Source: Phycicoccus jejuensis (GTDB lineage: Bacteria > Actinomycetota > Actinomycetes > Actinomycetales > Dermatophilaceae). Taken from it: a stretch of DNA of 64,000 nucleotides. Positions 15,821-23,966 of this stretch are shown here, piece by piece. Location of the stretch: assembly GCF_000720925.1 (NCBI RefSeq), contig NZ_JOEE01000001.1, forward strand, positions 124,001 to 188,000, written 5' to 3'. The number at the start of each line of letters is the position of its first letter. Position 1 is the stretch's first letter. The notes below the pieces were generated by a model. The model did no database searches and had not been told where the DNA came from. It saw nothing but the letters and a program-made list of their open reading frames with translations. Both the position numbers and the translations under genes were made by a program.

Positions 15821-17313
15821 TGGCGGCCCGCCGGCGGCTGCGCCTCGTCTTCCCGCACCAGCTGTTCGAGTCGCTGCTCGACGAGCCGACGGGTACGCGC
15901 TTCGTCCTCGTCGAGGACGACCTGCTCTTCCGCCAGCAGCCTTTCCACGCCCAGAAGCTCGTCCTGCACCGCGCGTCGATGCGGCTCTTCGCGGACCGTC
16001 TGCGCGAGAAGGGGTTCGACGTCGACGTCATCGAGACCTCGGCACGGCGCAAGACCCGGATTCGGCTGGCCGAGGCGATCGCCGACGCCGCCCCGGACGA
16101 GGTGCGGCTGCACGACGTCGTCGACGACTGGCTGCTGCGCGACGTGCGGCGTGCCTTCCGCGAGGCCAAGGTCGAGCTGGCGCCCGAGGACGTCGAGGAG
16201 ACGCCGAACTTCCTCACGACGCGCCCGGAGCTGACCGAGTGGTTCGGGTCGCACCGCGCCCGGATGCAGACCTTCTACCAGTGGCAGCGGCAGCGGTTCG
16301 ACGTGCTCGTCGAGGGGAAGGAGCACGACCAGCCGGTCGGCGGCCGCTGGTCGTTCGACACCGAGAACCGCAAGAAGCTGCCGAAGAAGCACCAGGTGCC
16401 CGGCCGGGCGTCGCCCGAGCGGTTGCCCGAGGTCGAGGAGGCCATCGCGTGGGTCGGCGAGGAGTTCCCCGACGCGCCCGGGAACGCCGACACCTTCGAC
16501 TGGCCGGTCACCCACGAGCAGGCGCGGGAGGGCCTGCGCGAGTTCGTCGCCGAGCGCCTCGCGCAGTTCGGTCCGTACGAGGACGCAGTCGCCACCGAGC
16601 ACCCCTTCGTGTTCCACGCCGCCATCACCCCGGCGCTCAACTGCGGCCTGCTCGACCCCCGCGAGGTCCTGCGCACGGTGCTTGAGGGCGCCGAGGAGCA
16701 GGGCGTCGACCTGCCCTCGCTCGAGGGTTTCGTGCGCCAGCTCATCGGGTGGCGCGAGTACATGCGCGCCACCTACCACCTCTACGGCCGGCGGATGCGG
16801 ACCTCGAACCACCTGCGGCACACCCGGTCCCTCGCCGACGGCTGGTGGGACGGGACGACCGGCCTCGACCCCGTCGACCACGTCGTCCGCGGCGTCGTCG
16901 AGCGCGGGTACGCCCACCACATCGAACGGCTCATGGTCCTCGGCAACGCGATGTGCCTGCTGCGCACCGACCCCGACGAGGTCTACGAGTGGTTCATGGC
17001 CTTCTTCGTCGACGCCTACGACTGGGTGATGGTCCCCAACGTCTACGCGATGTCGCAGTTCGCCGCCGGCACCGGCATCACGACCAAGCCCTACGTCTCG
17101 GGCAGCAACTACCTGCGGAAGATGACCGACTTCGGGCCCGGCGAGTGGCGCGAGGACTGGGACGCCCTCTACTGGGGGTTCGTCGACCACCACCGCGACG
17201 TCTTCAAGTCCAACGTCCGCGCCCGGATGGTCACCCGCACCTGGGACGGGATGGACCCCGACCGCCGCGAGGAGCTGCTCGCCCGCAGCCGCCGCGTCGT
17301 CCGCCGCCTCTGA
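15820..17313 (+). CDS. Cryptochrome/photolyase-related protein lacking the iron-sulfur ligands
   Basis: This 497-residue protein belongs to the bacterial cryptochrome/(6-4) photolyase group (deoxyribodipyrimidine photolyase-related, PhrB/CryB-like). It has an N-terminal Rossmann antenna domain (RLRLVFPHQLFESLL) and a C-terminal FAD domain with YEWFMAFFVDAYDWVMVPN and the KPYVSGSNYLRKM segment. In known members the stretch after that carries CxxC and a later Cys that hold a [4Fe-4S] cluster. Here it reads TDFGPGEWREDWDALYWGF with no cysteine, so the cluster should be absent. The protein starts inside the stop of the FAD gene. A photolyase homologue also accompanies the Brevibacterium crt cluster, as I recall, which suggests a light-linked role. 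Confidence 0.85.
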   Translation: MAARRRLRLVFPHQLFESLLDEPTGTRFVLVEDDLLFRQQPFHAQKLVLHRASMRLFADRLREKGFDVDVIETSARRKTRIRLAEAIADAAPDEVRLHDVVDDWLLRDVRRAFREAKVELAPEDVEETPNFLTTRPELTEWFGSHRARMQTFYQWQRQRFDVLVEGKEHDQPVGGRWSFDTENRKKLPKKHQVPGRASPERLPEVEEAIAWVGEEFPDAPGNADTFDWPVTHEQAREGLREFVAERLAQFGPYEDAVATEHPFVFHAAITPALNCGLLDPREVLRTVLEGAEEQGVDLPSLEGFVRQLIGWREYMRATYHLYGRRMRTSNHLRHTRSLADGWWDGTTGLDPVDHVVRGVVERGYAHHIERLMVLGNAMCLLRTDPDEVYEWFMAFFVDAYDWVMVPNVYAMSQFAAGTGITTKPYVSGSNYLRKMTDFGPGEWREDWDALYWGFVDHHRDVFKSNVRARMVTRTWDGMDPDRREELLARSRRVVRRL

Positions 17314-17338
17314 CCCCGGCCCGCCCGCGAACCCCACG

Positions 17339-17421
17339 CGTATCGGGTGACCCGATACCGCTGCGCCTCACCCGAGAACGGTTCCGGGGTAGAGCGCTGT
17401 CGTATCGGGTGACCCGATACG
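17339..17421. repeat. Two 17-bp palindromes, 62 bp apart, upstream of gnd
   Basis: TATCGGGTGACCCGATA is found at 17341-17357 and again at 17403-17419, with extra matching flanks (CG before, C after). Each copy is an odd-centred dyad. They lie in the 283-bp gap between the photolyase-like gene and gnd. The rest of the gap is G-rich with no gene. They could be a pair of regulator sites or a paired 3'-end element. The spacing is almost the same as the repeat pair at 4259/4322. Confidence 0.7.
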
Positions 17422-17596
17422 CGGGTGACACGTGGGGCGACGGGGTGGGCGCATGCGGTGGGGTGGAGGAGCGGCGGGGCCGGGGGCTCGGCCTGTCGAG
17501 GGGTGGGAAGAGCGGGGCGCTCGCGCGGGTTGGCCCGAAGGACGTGCCGCCCGCCCGCCGGTCGGCACCCCACCCCCTCGACGACGGGAGACCCCG

Positions 17597-19078
17597 GTGA
17601 GCACGGACCACGCGGAGACGACGGACACGAGCACGGACGGCGGCGGGGGCGCCGGGCACGCGCAGATCGGCGTCACCGGCCTCGCGGTGATGGGCCGCAA
17701 CCTCGCCCGCAACCTGGCCCGCCACGGCTTCCGGGTCGCGGTGCACAACCGGACGACAGCCAAGGCCGAGGCGCTCGTCGACGAGTTCGGCGACGAGGGC
17801 GACTTCACGCTCGCGCGCTCGCTCGAGGACCTCGTCGGCTCGCTCGAGCGCCCGCGCCGGATCATCGTCATGGTCAAGGCCGGCGAGGGCACGGACGCCG
17901 TCATCGACGAGCTCGTGCCCCTGCTGGACGAGGGTGACGTCGTCGCCGACGCCGGCAACGCGCACTGGCGCGACACCGCGCGGCGCCACGACGCGCTGGC
18001 GGAGAAGGGCATCCGCTTCGCCGGGGTCGGGGTCTCCGGCGGCGAGGTCGGCGCGCTCGAGGGCCCGTCGATCATGCCCGGGTGCGGCGGCGACACCTAC
18101 GCCGAGATCGGGCCGTTCCTCGAGGTCATCTCCGCCCACGTCGACGACGAGCCCTGCTGCACCCTCATCGGTCCCGACGGCGCCGGCCACTTCGTCAAGA
18201 TGGTGCACAACGGCATCGAGTACTCGGACATGCAGCTGATCGCCGAGACCTACGACCTGATGCGCCATGTCCTCGGTCTCGAGCCGTCCGCGGTCGCCGA
18301 CACCTTCCGCGAGTGGAACGGCACCGAGCTCGAGTCCTACCTCGTCGAGATCACCGCCGAGGTGCTGAGCCACACCGACGCCGACACCGGCCGCCCCTTC
18401 GTCGACGTCGTCCGCGACGCCGCGGAGCAGAAGGGCACCGGCCGCTGGACCGTGCAGACCGCCCTCGACCTCGGGGTGCCCGTCACCGGCATCGCCGAGG
18501 CGACGATGGCCCGCGCCGTGTCCGGCGACACCGCGCGCCGCGCGGCCGTCCGCGAGGCGCTCGCGGGCGAGGCCGCACCGGGCGTCGGGGTCACCGTGAC
18601 GACCGACGACCTGCGCCAGGCCCTCTACGCCGCCAAGGTCGTCTCTTACGCCCAGGGCCTCGACATGGTGCGCGACGGCTCGGCCGAGCACGGCTGGGAC
18701 GTCGAGCTCGCCGACCTCCCGCGCATCTGGCGCGACGGCTGCATCATCCGGGCCCGCCTGCTCTCCGACATCACCGAGGCGCTCGAGGAGCACGCCGACG
18801 CGCCGTCGCTCCTCGCGACCCCGGCCTTCGCCGGGGCCGTCGCCGAGCGCCTGCCCGCGCTGCGCCGGGTCGTCACCGCCGCCGTCGCGGCCGGGCTCCC
18901 CGCGCCGGTCTTCTCGTCGGTGCTCGCCTACGTCGACGCCCTGCGGGCCGAGCGACTGCCGGCCGCCCTCGTCCAGGGCCTGCGCGACTACTTCGGCGCG
19001 CACACCTACGAGCGCACCGACCGCGAGGGCTCCTTCCACACGCTGTGGGCGGAGGACCGCACCGAGGTCGACGCCTGA
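17597..19078 (+). CDS. gnd: 6-phosphogluconate dehydrogenase, decarboxylating
   Basis: This 493-residue protein has the NADP-binding GVTGLAVMGRNLARNLA, the substrate-site GVSGGEVGALEGPS and the catalytic-lysine region KMVHNGIEYSDMQLIAE. It performs the second oxidative step of the pentose-phosphate pathway, producing ribulose 5-phosphate, CO2 and NADPH. It is of the longer, dimeric type. The GTG at 17597 follows a GACGGGAG ribosome-binding site. The N-terminal 25 residues before the fold are rich in Thr, Asp and Gly and may be disordered. A strong hairpin follows the gene. Confidence 0.95.
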   Translation: MSTDHAETTDTSTDGGGGAGHAQIGVTGLAVMGRNLARNLARHGFRVAVHNRTTAKAEALVDEFGDEGDFTLARSLEDLVGSLERPRRIIVMVKAGEGTDAVIDELVPLLDEGDVVADAGNAHWRDTARRHDALAEKGIRFAGVGVSGGEVGALEGPSIMPGCGGDTYAEIGPFLEVISAHVDDEPCCTLIGPDGAGHFVKMVHNGIEYSDMQLIAETYDLMRHVLGLEPSAVADTFREWNGTELESYLVEITAEVLSHTDADTGRPFVDVVRDAAEQKGTGRWTVQTALDLGVPVTGIAEATMARAVSGDTARRAAVREALAGEAAPGVGVTVTTDDLRQALYAAKVVSYAQGLDMVRDGSAEHGWDVELADLPRIWRDGCIIRARLLSDITEALEEHADAPSLLATPAFAGAVAERLPALRRVVTAAVAAGLPAPVFSSVLAYVDALRAERLPAALVQGLRDYFGAHTYERTDREGSFHTLWAEDRTEVDA

Positions 19079-19086
19079 GACCCGAC

Positions 19087-19114
19087 CCGCGGCGCCGTGT
19101 CACCGGCGCCGCGG
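19087..19114 (+). terminator. gnd terminator hairpin
   Basis: CCGCGGCGCCG pairs perfectly with CGGCGCCGCGG around a 6-nt loop, 9 nt after the stop codon of gnd. Confidence 0.7.
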
Positions 19115-19152
19115 CTGGGTAGCGACAGAAGACCGAACCGGAAGGAGACCGC

Positions 19153-19638
19153 ATGATGACCCACCACGAGGGCGCCGCCCACGTCAAGGAGCTCGTCGAG
19201 GACCAGCGCACCGCGATGCTCACGACCGTGCACCGCGAGAGCGGCGCGCTGACCTCGCGCCCGATGACGCTGCAGGAGGTCGACGACGACGGCACGTTCT
19301 GGTTCCTCGCCCAGCGCGACAGCGCCGCGGCGTCCGAGATCGAGGCCGACCCGCAGGTCAACGTCGCCTTCACGAAGGAGGGCGCGTGGGTGTCGGTGGC
19401 CGGCCGGGCCAGCGTCCGCCACGACCCCGAGAAGGCCCGCGAGCTGTGGAACGAGTTCGCGAAGACCTGGTTCCAGAAGGAGCCCGAGGACCCGGAGGTC
19501 GCCGTCATCCGCGTCGACGGCGAGTCCGCCCAGTACTGGGACAGCCCCGGCAAGGCCGCGACCGTCGTCGAGATGGTCAAGGCGCGCCTGACCGGCGACC
19601 GCCCCGACGCGGGTGAGAGCCACACCGTCGAGCTCTGA
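19153..19638 (+). CDS. General-stress-protein-26-like PPOX-fold protein
   Basis: This 161-residue protein has the split-barrel pyridoxamine-phosphate-oxidase-like fold: TAMLTTVHRESGALTSRPM, then GTFWFLAQRDSAAASEI and VNVAFTKEGAWVSVAG. It matches the general stress protein 26 group, flavin-binding proteins of uncertain reaction. The ATG follows GGAAGGAG, a canonical ribosome-binding site. It sits alone between two terminators. Confidence 0.85.
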   Translation: MMTHHEGAAHVKELVEDQRTAMLTTVHRESGALTSRPMTLQEVDDDGTFWFLAQRDSAAASEIEADPQVNVAFTKEGAWVSVAGRASVRHDPEKARELWNEFAKTWFQKEPEDPEVAVIRVDGESAQYWDSPGKAATVVEMVKARLTGDRPDAGESHTVEL

Positions 19639-19654
19639 CCCCCACCGACCGACC

Positions 19655-19687
19655 GGCCCCTCCGACTCCCCCCCTCCCGGAGGGGCT
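19655..19687 (+). terminator. Terminator hairpin after the stress-protein gene
   Basis: GGCCCCTCCG faces CGGAGGGGCT, and an outer pair CACCGAC/GTCGGTG (19643 and about 19696) extends the stem. Confidence 0.55.
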
Positions 19688-19753
19688 GGTCCGTGTCGGT
19701 GCCCCGGCGTGGCGTCGTCCAGCGTCACCGACGACCCGGCGCAGGAGGCCACC

Positions 19754-20006
19754 ATGGCGAGCCAGCTCAACCCCTACCTCAACTTCCCCGGCACGGCCCG
19801 CGAGGCGATGACCTTCTACCAGGAGGTCCTCGGCGGCAGCCTCGACGTCATGACCTTCGGCCAGTACGGGATGGAGGGGGAGGGCGCCGACGGCGTGATG
19901 CACGCCTACCTCGCAGATGTGGGGCGACGAGTTCGGCACCCTCACCGACCGCTTCGGCATCTCGTGGATGGTCAACATCGGCACCGGTGAGCCGCCGCAG
20001 GGCTGA
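19754..20006 (+). pseudogene. PhnB-like VOC-family gene with an internal deletion
   Basis: The ATG at 19754 opens a typical PhnB/3-demethylubiquinone-methyltransferase-like glyoxalase-fold protein: NPYLNFPGTAREAMTFYQEV and LDVMTFGQYG, up to MHAYL. The normal C terminus, QMWGDEFGTLTDRFGISWMV then NIGTG, follows at once but in another frame (19914-20006). About 55-60 residues in the middle are missing, and the joint shifts the frame. The first frame alone runs to a stop at 19990. The gene converges on the WS/DGAT gene 9 bp away. Most simply a deletion pseudogene. Confidence 0.8.
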
Positions 20007-20014
20007 CCGACGCG

Positions 20015-21415
20015 TCAGGCGGTGCCGGTGGCGGCCTCGAGCTCCTCGAGGGCGGCGCCGGTGTGCACGGCGAGCCGCTGCAGGTGCGGCAGGGCGTCGC
20101 GGTCGCCGATGAACCCGAGGTTGAGCGTGCCCGCGTACGACTGCGCGGTGATGTTCAGCGCCATCGAGTGCCCGGGGATCGACACCGGGTAGGTGGCGTC
20201 GAGCCGCGCCCCGCGCCAGTACAGCGGCTTCGTCGGCCCCGGCACGTTCGAGATGCACACGTTGAGCGTCAGCGGGCCGGGCAGCGGCAGCCCGCTCATC
20301 GCCCGCAGCACCTGGAGGCCGGCCGGCGCCAGGAGCATCGCGCTGTAGGCGATGACCGCGTCGCCGCCCATCCCGCGCATCCGGGCCTTGGCGGCGCGCG
20401 ACGACGAGGTGATCGCGGCGAGCCGCGCGACCGGGTCCTCGATGTCGGTGGCCAGAGACACCAGCGTCGCCCCGACGTAGTTGCCGCCGCCCTCGCTCTC
20501 GGGGGCGCGGACGTTGACCGGCACGAACGCGACGAGCGGCCGGTCCGGCAGGCTCGCGAGGTCGTCGAGGAAGCGCCGCAGGCCCCCGGCGCACACGGCC
20601 ATGAGCACGTCGTTGAGCGTCGCGTTGCGGGCGCGCGCGACGGCGCGCAGCCGCTCGAGCTCGTACTGCTGCGTCGCGAACCGGCGGGCCCGGCCGGTGC
20701 GTCCGTTGAGGATGCTCACCGGCGCCTGGTACGACGCCACCGCCCGGGTGGTCGGCCCGCCGCGCCGCAGCTGGGTGCCGACGAGGGCGCGCGCGACCTC
20801 CGGCATGGAGGTCACCGCGTTCCCGATGCTGCGCAGGATGGCCGTCACGTCACCGACGGGCTCGCGCGGCTCGCCCTCGGCGCGCGGCGGGCGGGTCAGC
20901 CCGAGGAAGTGCGGGTGGGTGCGGTCGTCCGGGTCCTCGGTGAGCCCGCGCTGCAGCAGGCGGTTTCCCGTGTAGCCGTCGACGAGGCTGTGGTGGATCT
21001 TCGTGTAGACGGCGAACTGCCCGGGTGCGACGCCCTCGATGAACGTCAGCTCCCACGGCGGGCGGCGGAAGTCGAGCTGGTTGGAGTGCAGCCGCGACAC
21101 GAGCACGCCGAGCTCGCGCTCGCCGCCGCCGCTCGGCAGCGCGGAGTGCCGCACGTGGTAGTCGATGTCGAAGGCGTCGTCCTCGACCCAGCGGTGCACC
21201 GGCTGGCGCAGCAGCCGCCGGGTCTGCAGCCGGTAGGTCCACGGCGTCCGCACGGGGGAGGCGCGCACGTCGGCGACGAGGTCGCGCAGCCAGGCGTCGT
21301 CGGCGTCCGGAGGCATCGAGAAGTGCAGGAGGGACCCGACGTGCATGAGGGTCTCGGGGGTCTCCCCGATGAGGAAGACGGCGTCCAGCGGTGAGGCCCA
21401 GCGCGAGCGCGGCAC
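20015..21415 (-). CDS. Wax ester synthase/diacylglycerol acyltransferase (WS/DGAT)
   Basis: This 466-residue protein is of standard length. It starts with the family's PLDAVFLIGETPETLMHVGS and has the acyltransferase active site HHSLVDG. The C-terminal NVCISNVPGPTKPLYW matches the conserved NVPGP block. The enzyme esterifies acyl-CoA with long-chain alcohols or diacylglycerol to build storage lipid at the membrane. The GTG at 21415 lies 6 nt after the stop of the alpha/beta hydrolase, so the two form an operon. The pair suggests neutral-lipid synthesis and turnover. Confidence 0.9.
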   Translation of the reverse strand: MPRSRWASPLDAVFLIGETPETLMHVGSLLHFSMPPDADDAWLRDLVADVRASPVRTPWTYRLQTRRLLRQPVHRWVEDDAFDIDYHVRHSALPSGGGERELGVLVSRLHSNQLDFRRPPWELTFIEGVAPGQFAVYTKIHHSLVDGYTGNRLLQRGLTEDPDDRTHPHFLGLTRPPRAEGEPREPVGDVTAILRSIGNAVTSMPEVARALVGTQLRRGGPTTRAVASYQAPVSILNGRTGRARRFATQQYELERLRAVARARNATLNDVLMAVCAGGLRRFLDDLASLPDRPLVAFVPVNVRAPESEGGGNYVGATLVSLATDIEDPVARLAAITSSSRAAKARMRGMGGDAVIAYSAMLLAPAGLQVLRAMSGLPLPGPLTLNVCISNVPGPTKPLYWRGARLDATYPVSIPGHSMALNITAQSYAGTLNLGFIGDRDALPHLQRLAVHTGAALEELEAATGTA

Positions 21416-21420
21416 CCGCC

Positions 21421-22227
21421 TCAGCCCGCCACGTCGTGGAGCGGGTCGCCGTCGTCGGGGTGCTCGGGCGCTGCAGTGGCGGTGGGCGCGACCCACGGCC
21501 GCCAGGCGCCCTCCTCCTGGGCGAGCCGGTCGGCGAGGACGCGCAGGGTGTCGAGGTGGTGGCCGTAGCCGAGGTGCGTCGCGTCGACCTCGACGTTCTC
21601 GGCGAGGGGGCCGGGGTCGAGGACGCAGCACTCCCACGCGACGATCCCGTCGGTGCGCGACCAGATGCTCGTCGTCGGCACCTTGAGCGGCGCCGCGCGC
21701 AGGGCCAGGGCCTCCTCGGTGAACATCTGGTCGAGGTGGTGGCGGTTCATCACGCGGTACATCGCCCAGGCGCGGGTGGCGGCCGGGTGGTGGCGGAACG
21801 GGCTGCCCAGCGTGACGACGGAGCGGGTGTAGTGGGGCAGGGCGCGGGCCATCTCGCGGGCGTAGATGCCTCCGGCGCTCCAGCCGACGAGGCTGACCCT
21901 GCGGCCGTAGCGGTCGTAGACCTCGAGGAGGAGGTCCTCGAGCCGGGCGGCGAGCTCCGGGCTCGCGCCGAGGTTGCGGCCCTGGCGCCAGTCGTGGACC
22001 CGGTAGCCGAGGCGGCGCAGGTGCGAGCGGAGGAAGACGGTCGACTCGGGGCCGGCGAGGAAGCCGGGCAGGACGATGACGGGGTGCCCGTCGCCGACCG
22101 GCCAGCCGGCGATGTCGCGGGTGCGCACGGCGGAGGACGCGAGCTCGAGGGCGGCGCGCCACTCGCGGCGCGCCATCCAGAGCGTCGGCGCGGACGGAGC
22201 ACCGCTGGTCGCATCGAGCCTCGGCAT
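21421..22227 (-). CDS. Alpha/beta hydrolase, lipase-like
   Basis: This 268-residue protein has the nucleophile elbow VGWSAGG, an oxyanion-hole region [10 protein letters not shown], and a late histidine in [11 protein letters not shown]. It looks like an esterase or lipase of the alpha/beta fold. The ATG at 22227 follows GGAAGGAG; longer in-frame starts exist but lack a good ribosome-binding site. It precedes the WS/DGAT gene and is probably co-transcribed, which suggests an acyl-ester substrate. Confidence 0.8.
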   Translation of the reverse strand: MPRLDATSGAPSAPTLWMARREWRAALELASSAVRTRDIAGWPVGDGHPVIVLPGFLAGPESTVFLRSHLRRLGYRVHDWRQGRNLGASPELAARLEDLLLEVYDRYGRRVSLVGWSAGGIYAREMARALPHYTRSVVTLGSPFRHHPAATRAWAMYRVMNRHHLDQMFTEEALALRAAPLKVPTTSIWSRTDGIVAWECCVLDPGPLAENVEVDATHLGYGHHLDTLRVLADRLAQEEGAWRPWVAPTATAAPEHPDDGDPLHDVAG

Positions 22228-22391
22228 CCTCGCTCCTTCCGTGCGGCGCACCGACGAGGACCCGGACCCGGGCTCGCGACGCTGCGAATGGGCAGAGGAC
22301 GATTGTGGCAGAGCGCGGCTCGGCACGGGAGTCTGTCGGCGGAGCCGTATCCGGACCGTCACCTGCCCCTCCACCACCCCCGCCCCCACCG

Positions 22392-22441
22392 CGAACGCGT
22401 GTGAACTCGCCGGGGTCGACCGGCGAGTTCACACGCGTTCG
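22392..22441. repeat. 50-bp perfect palindrome upstream of fumC (family A)
   Basis: A 22-bp perfect stem starting CGAACGCGTGTGAACTCGCC surrounds a 6-nt loop. It ends 17 bp before the fumC ATG. Related copies lie right after fumC (23905) and at 57639. Confidence 0.85.
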
Positions 22442-22457
22442 GAGGGAGAGTGGAGGG

Positions 22458-23879
22458 ATGAGCACGCAGCCCGAGGCCGTCGGCGGGTCCACCCGCACCG
22501 AGCGCGACACGATGGGGCCGGTCGAGGTGCCGGCCGACCGCTACTGGGGGGCGCAGACCCAGCGCAGCCTCGAGCACTTCGACATCGGCCGCGACACCTT
22601 CGTCTGGGGGCGCCCCGTCGTCCGCGGGCTCGGGCTGCTCAAGAAGGCCGCGGCCCTCGCCAACGCCGAGCTCGGGCTGCTGCCGCAGGAGGTCGCCGAC
22701 GCCGTGGTGCGGGCCGCGGACGAGGTCGCGCGCGGCGAGCTCGACGACCACTTCCCGCTCGTCGTCTTCCAGACCGGCTCGGGCACGCAGTCGAACATGA
22801 ACGCCAACGAGGTCGTCGCCAACCGCGCGGTCGAGATCCTCGGCGGCGAGCTCGGCTCCAAGGACCCGGTCCACCCGAACGACCACGTCAACCGCAGCCA
22901 GTCGAGCAACGACACCTTCCCGACGGCGGTCCACGTCGCCGTCGCCCTCGAGCTGGCCGAGCGGCTGCACCCTGCGGTCGACGCCCTCTGCGCGGCCCTC
23001 GACGCCAAGGCCGCCGAGCTCGGCGACGTCGTCAAGGTCGGGCGCACGCACCTCCAGGACGCGACGCCGGTCACCCTCGGCCAGGAGATCGGCGCGTGGG
23101 CCGGGCAGCTGCGCGAGGCGCAGGCCGACGTCCGGTACGCCGGCGAGCGCGTCCTGGCCCTCGCCATCGGCGGGACCGCGGTCGGCACCGGGCTCAACGC
23201 CCCGGCCGCGTTCGGCCCCACCGTCGCCCGTCACCTCGAGGCCGAGACGGGGCTCGCCTTCCGGCAGGCCGACAACCTCTTCGTCCAGCTCGCCGCGCAC
23301 GACGCGCTCGTCGCGGTCTCGTCGTCGCTGCGGACGCTCGCGGGCGGGCTCATGAAGCTGGCCAACGACGTCCGCTGGCTGGCGTCGGGGCCGCGCACCG
23401 GCATCGGCGAGCTGCGCATCCCCGAGAACGAGCCGGGGTCCTCGATCATGCCGGGCAAGGTCAACCCCACCCAGTCCGAGGCGATGACGATGGTCGTCAC
23501 GCGGGTGTTCGGCAACGACGCGACGGTCGGGTTCGCCGGCACGCAGGGCAACTTCCAGCTCAACGTCTTCACGCCGGTCATGGCGCACGCCGTGCTCGAG
23601 TCGGTACGGCTCGTCGCGGACGCCTGCCGCTCCTTCCGCGAGCACTGCGTCGAGGGTCTCGAGGCCGACCGCGAGCGCATCGCCGAGCACCTCGACGCCG
23701 ACCTCATGCTCGTCACCGCGCTCGCGCCGCACATCGGCTACGACGCGGCGGCGGCCATCGCGAAGCAGGCGCACCGCGACGGCTCGACGCTGCGCGAGGC
23801 GGCGCTCGCCTCCGGGCACGTCACCGACGAGGACTACGACCGCTGGGTCGTCCCCGCCGCGATGACCCGCCCCGACTGA
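22458..23879 (+). CDS. fumC: Class II fumarate hydratase
   Basis: This 473-residue protein has the fumarase/aspartase signature [11 protein letters not shown], the substrate-binding [14 protein letters not shown] and the SSNDTFPTA motif. It hydrates fumarate to L-malate in the citric acid cycle. It is iron-independent and homotetrameric by family. The ATG at 22458 follows GGAGGGAG. The gene stands alone, bracketed by two copies of the same 50-bp palindrome, one 17 bp upstream and one 25 bp past the stop. Confidence 0.95.
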   Translation: MSTQPEAVGGSTRTERDTMGPVEVPADRYWGAQTQRSLEHFDIGRDTFVWGRPVVRGLGLLKKAAALANAELGLLPQEVADAVVRAADEVARGELDDHFPLVVFQTGSGTQSNMNANEVVANRAVEILGGELGSKDPVHPNDHVNRSQSSNDTFPTAVHVAVALELAERLHPAVDALCAALDAKAAELGDVVKVGRTHLQDATPVTLGQEIGAWAGQLREAQADVRYAGERVLALAIGGTAVGTGLNAPAAFGPTVARHLEAETGLAFRQADNLFVQLAAHDALVAVSSSLRTLAGGLMKLANDVRWLASGPRTGIGELRIPENEPGSSIMPGKVNPTQSEAMTMVVTRVFGNDATVGFAGTQGNFQLNVFTPVMAHAVLESVRLVADACRSFREHCVEGLEADRERIAEHLDADLMLVTALAPHIGYDAAAAIAKQAHRDGSTLREAALASGHVTDEDYDRWVVPAAMTRPD

Positions 23880-23904
23880 CCCCCGCCTCCCCTCTCCCGC
23901 ACCG

Positions 23905-23954
23905 CGAACGCGTGTGAGATCGCCGGAGAAGCCCGGCGAGTCAACACACGTCCG
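23905..23954. repeat. 50-bp imperfect palindrome after fumC (family A)
   Basis: Starts CGAACGCGTGTGAGATCGCC and ends with the matching arm, with several mismatches compared with the copy at 22392. It lies between the convergent fumC and helicase genes, so it can act as a shared terminator. Confidence 0.75.
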
Positions 23955-23966
23955 TGGAGAGAAGGG

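Noticed and set aside
20015-22510. Single 831-codon fusion of WS/DGAT with an N-terminal Arg-rich region
   Set aside because: The N-terminal part is an out-of-frame reading of the hydrolase gene; the WS/DGAT family start is at 21415.
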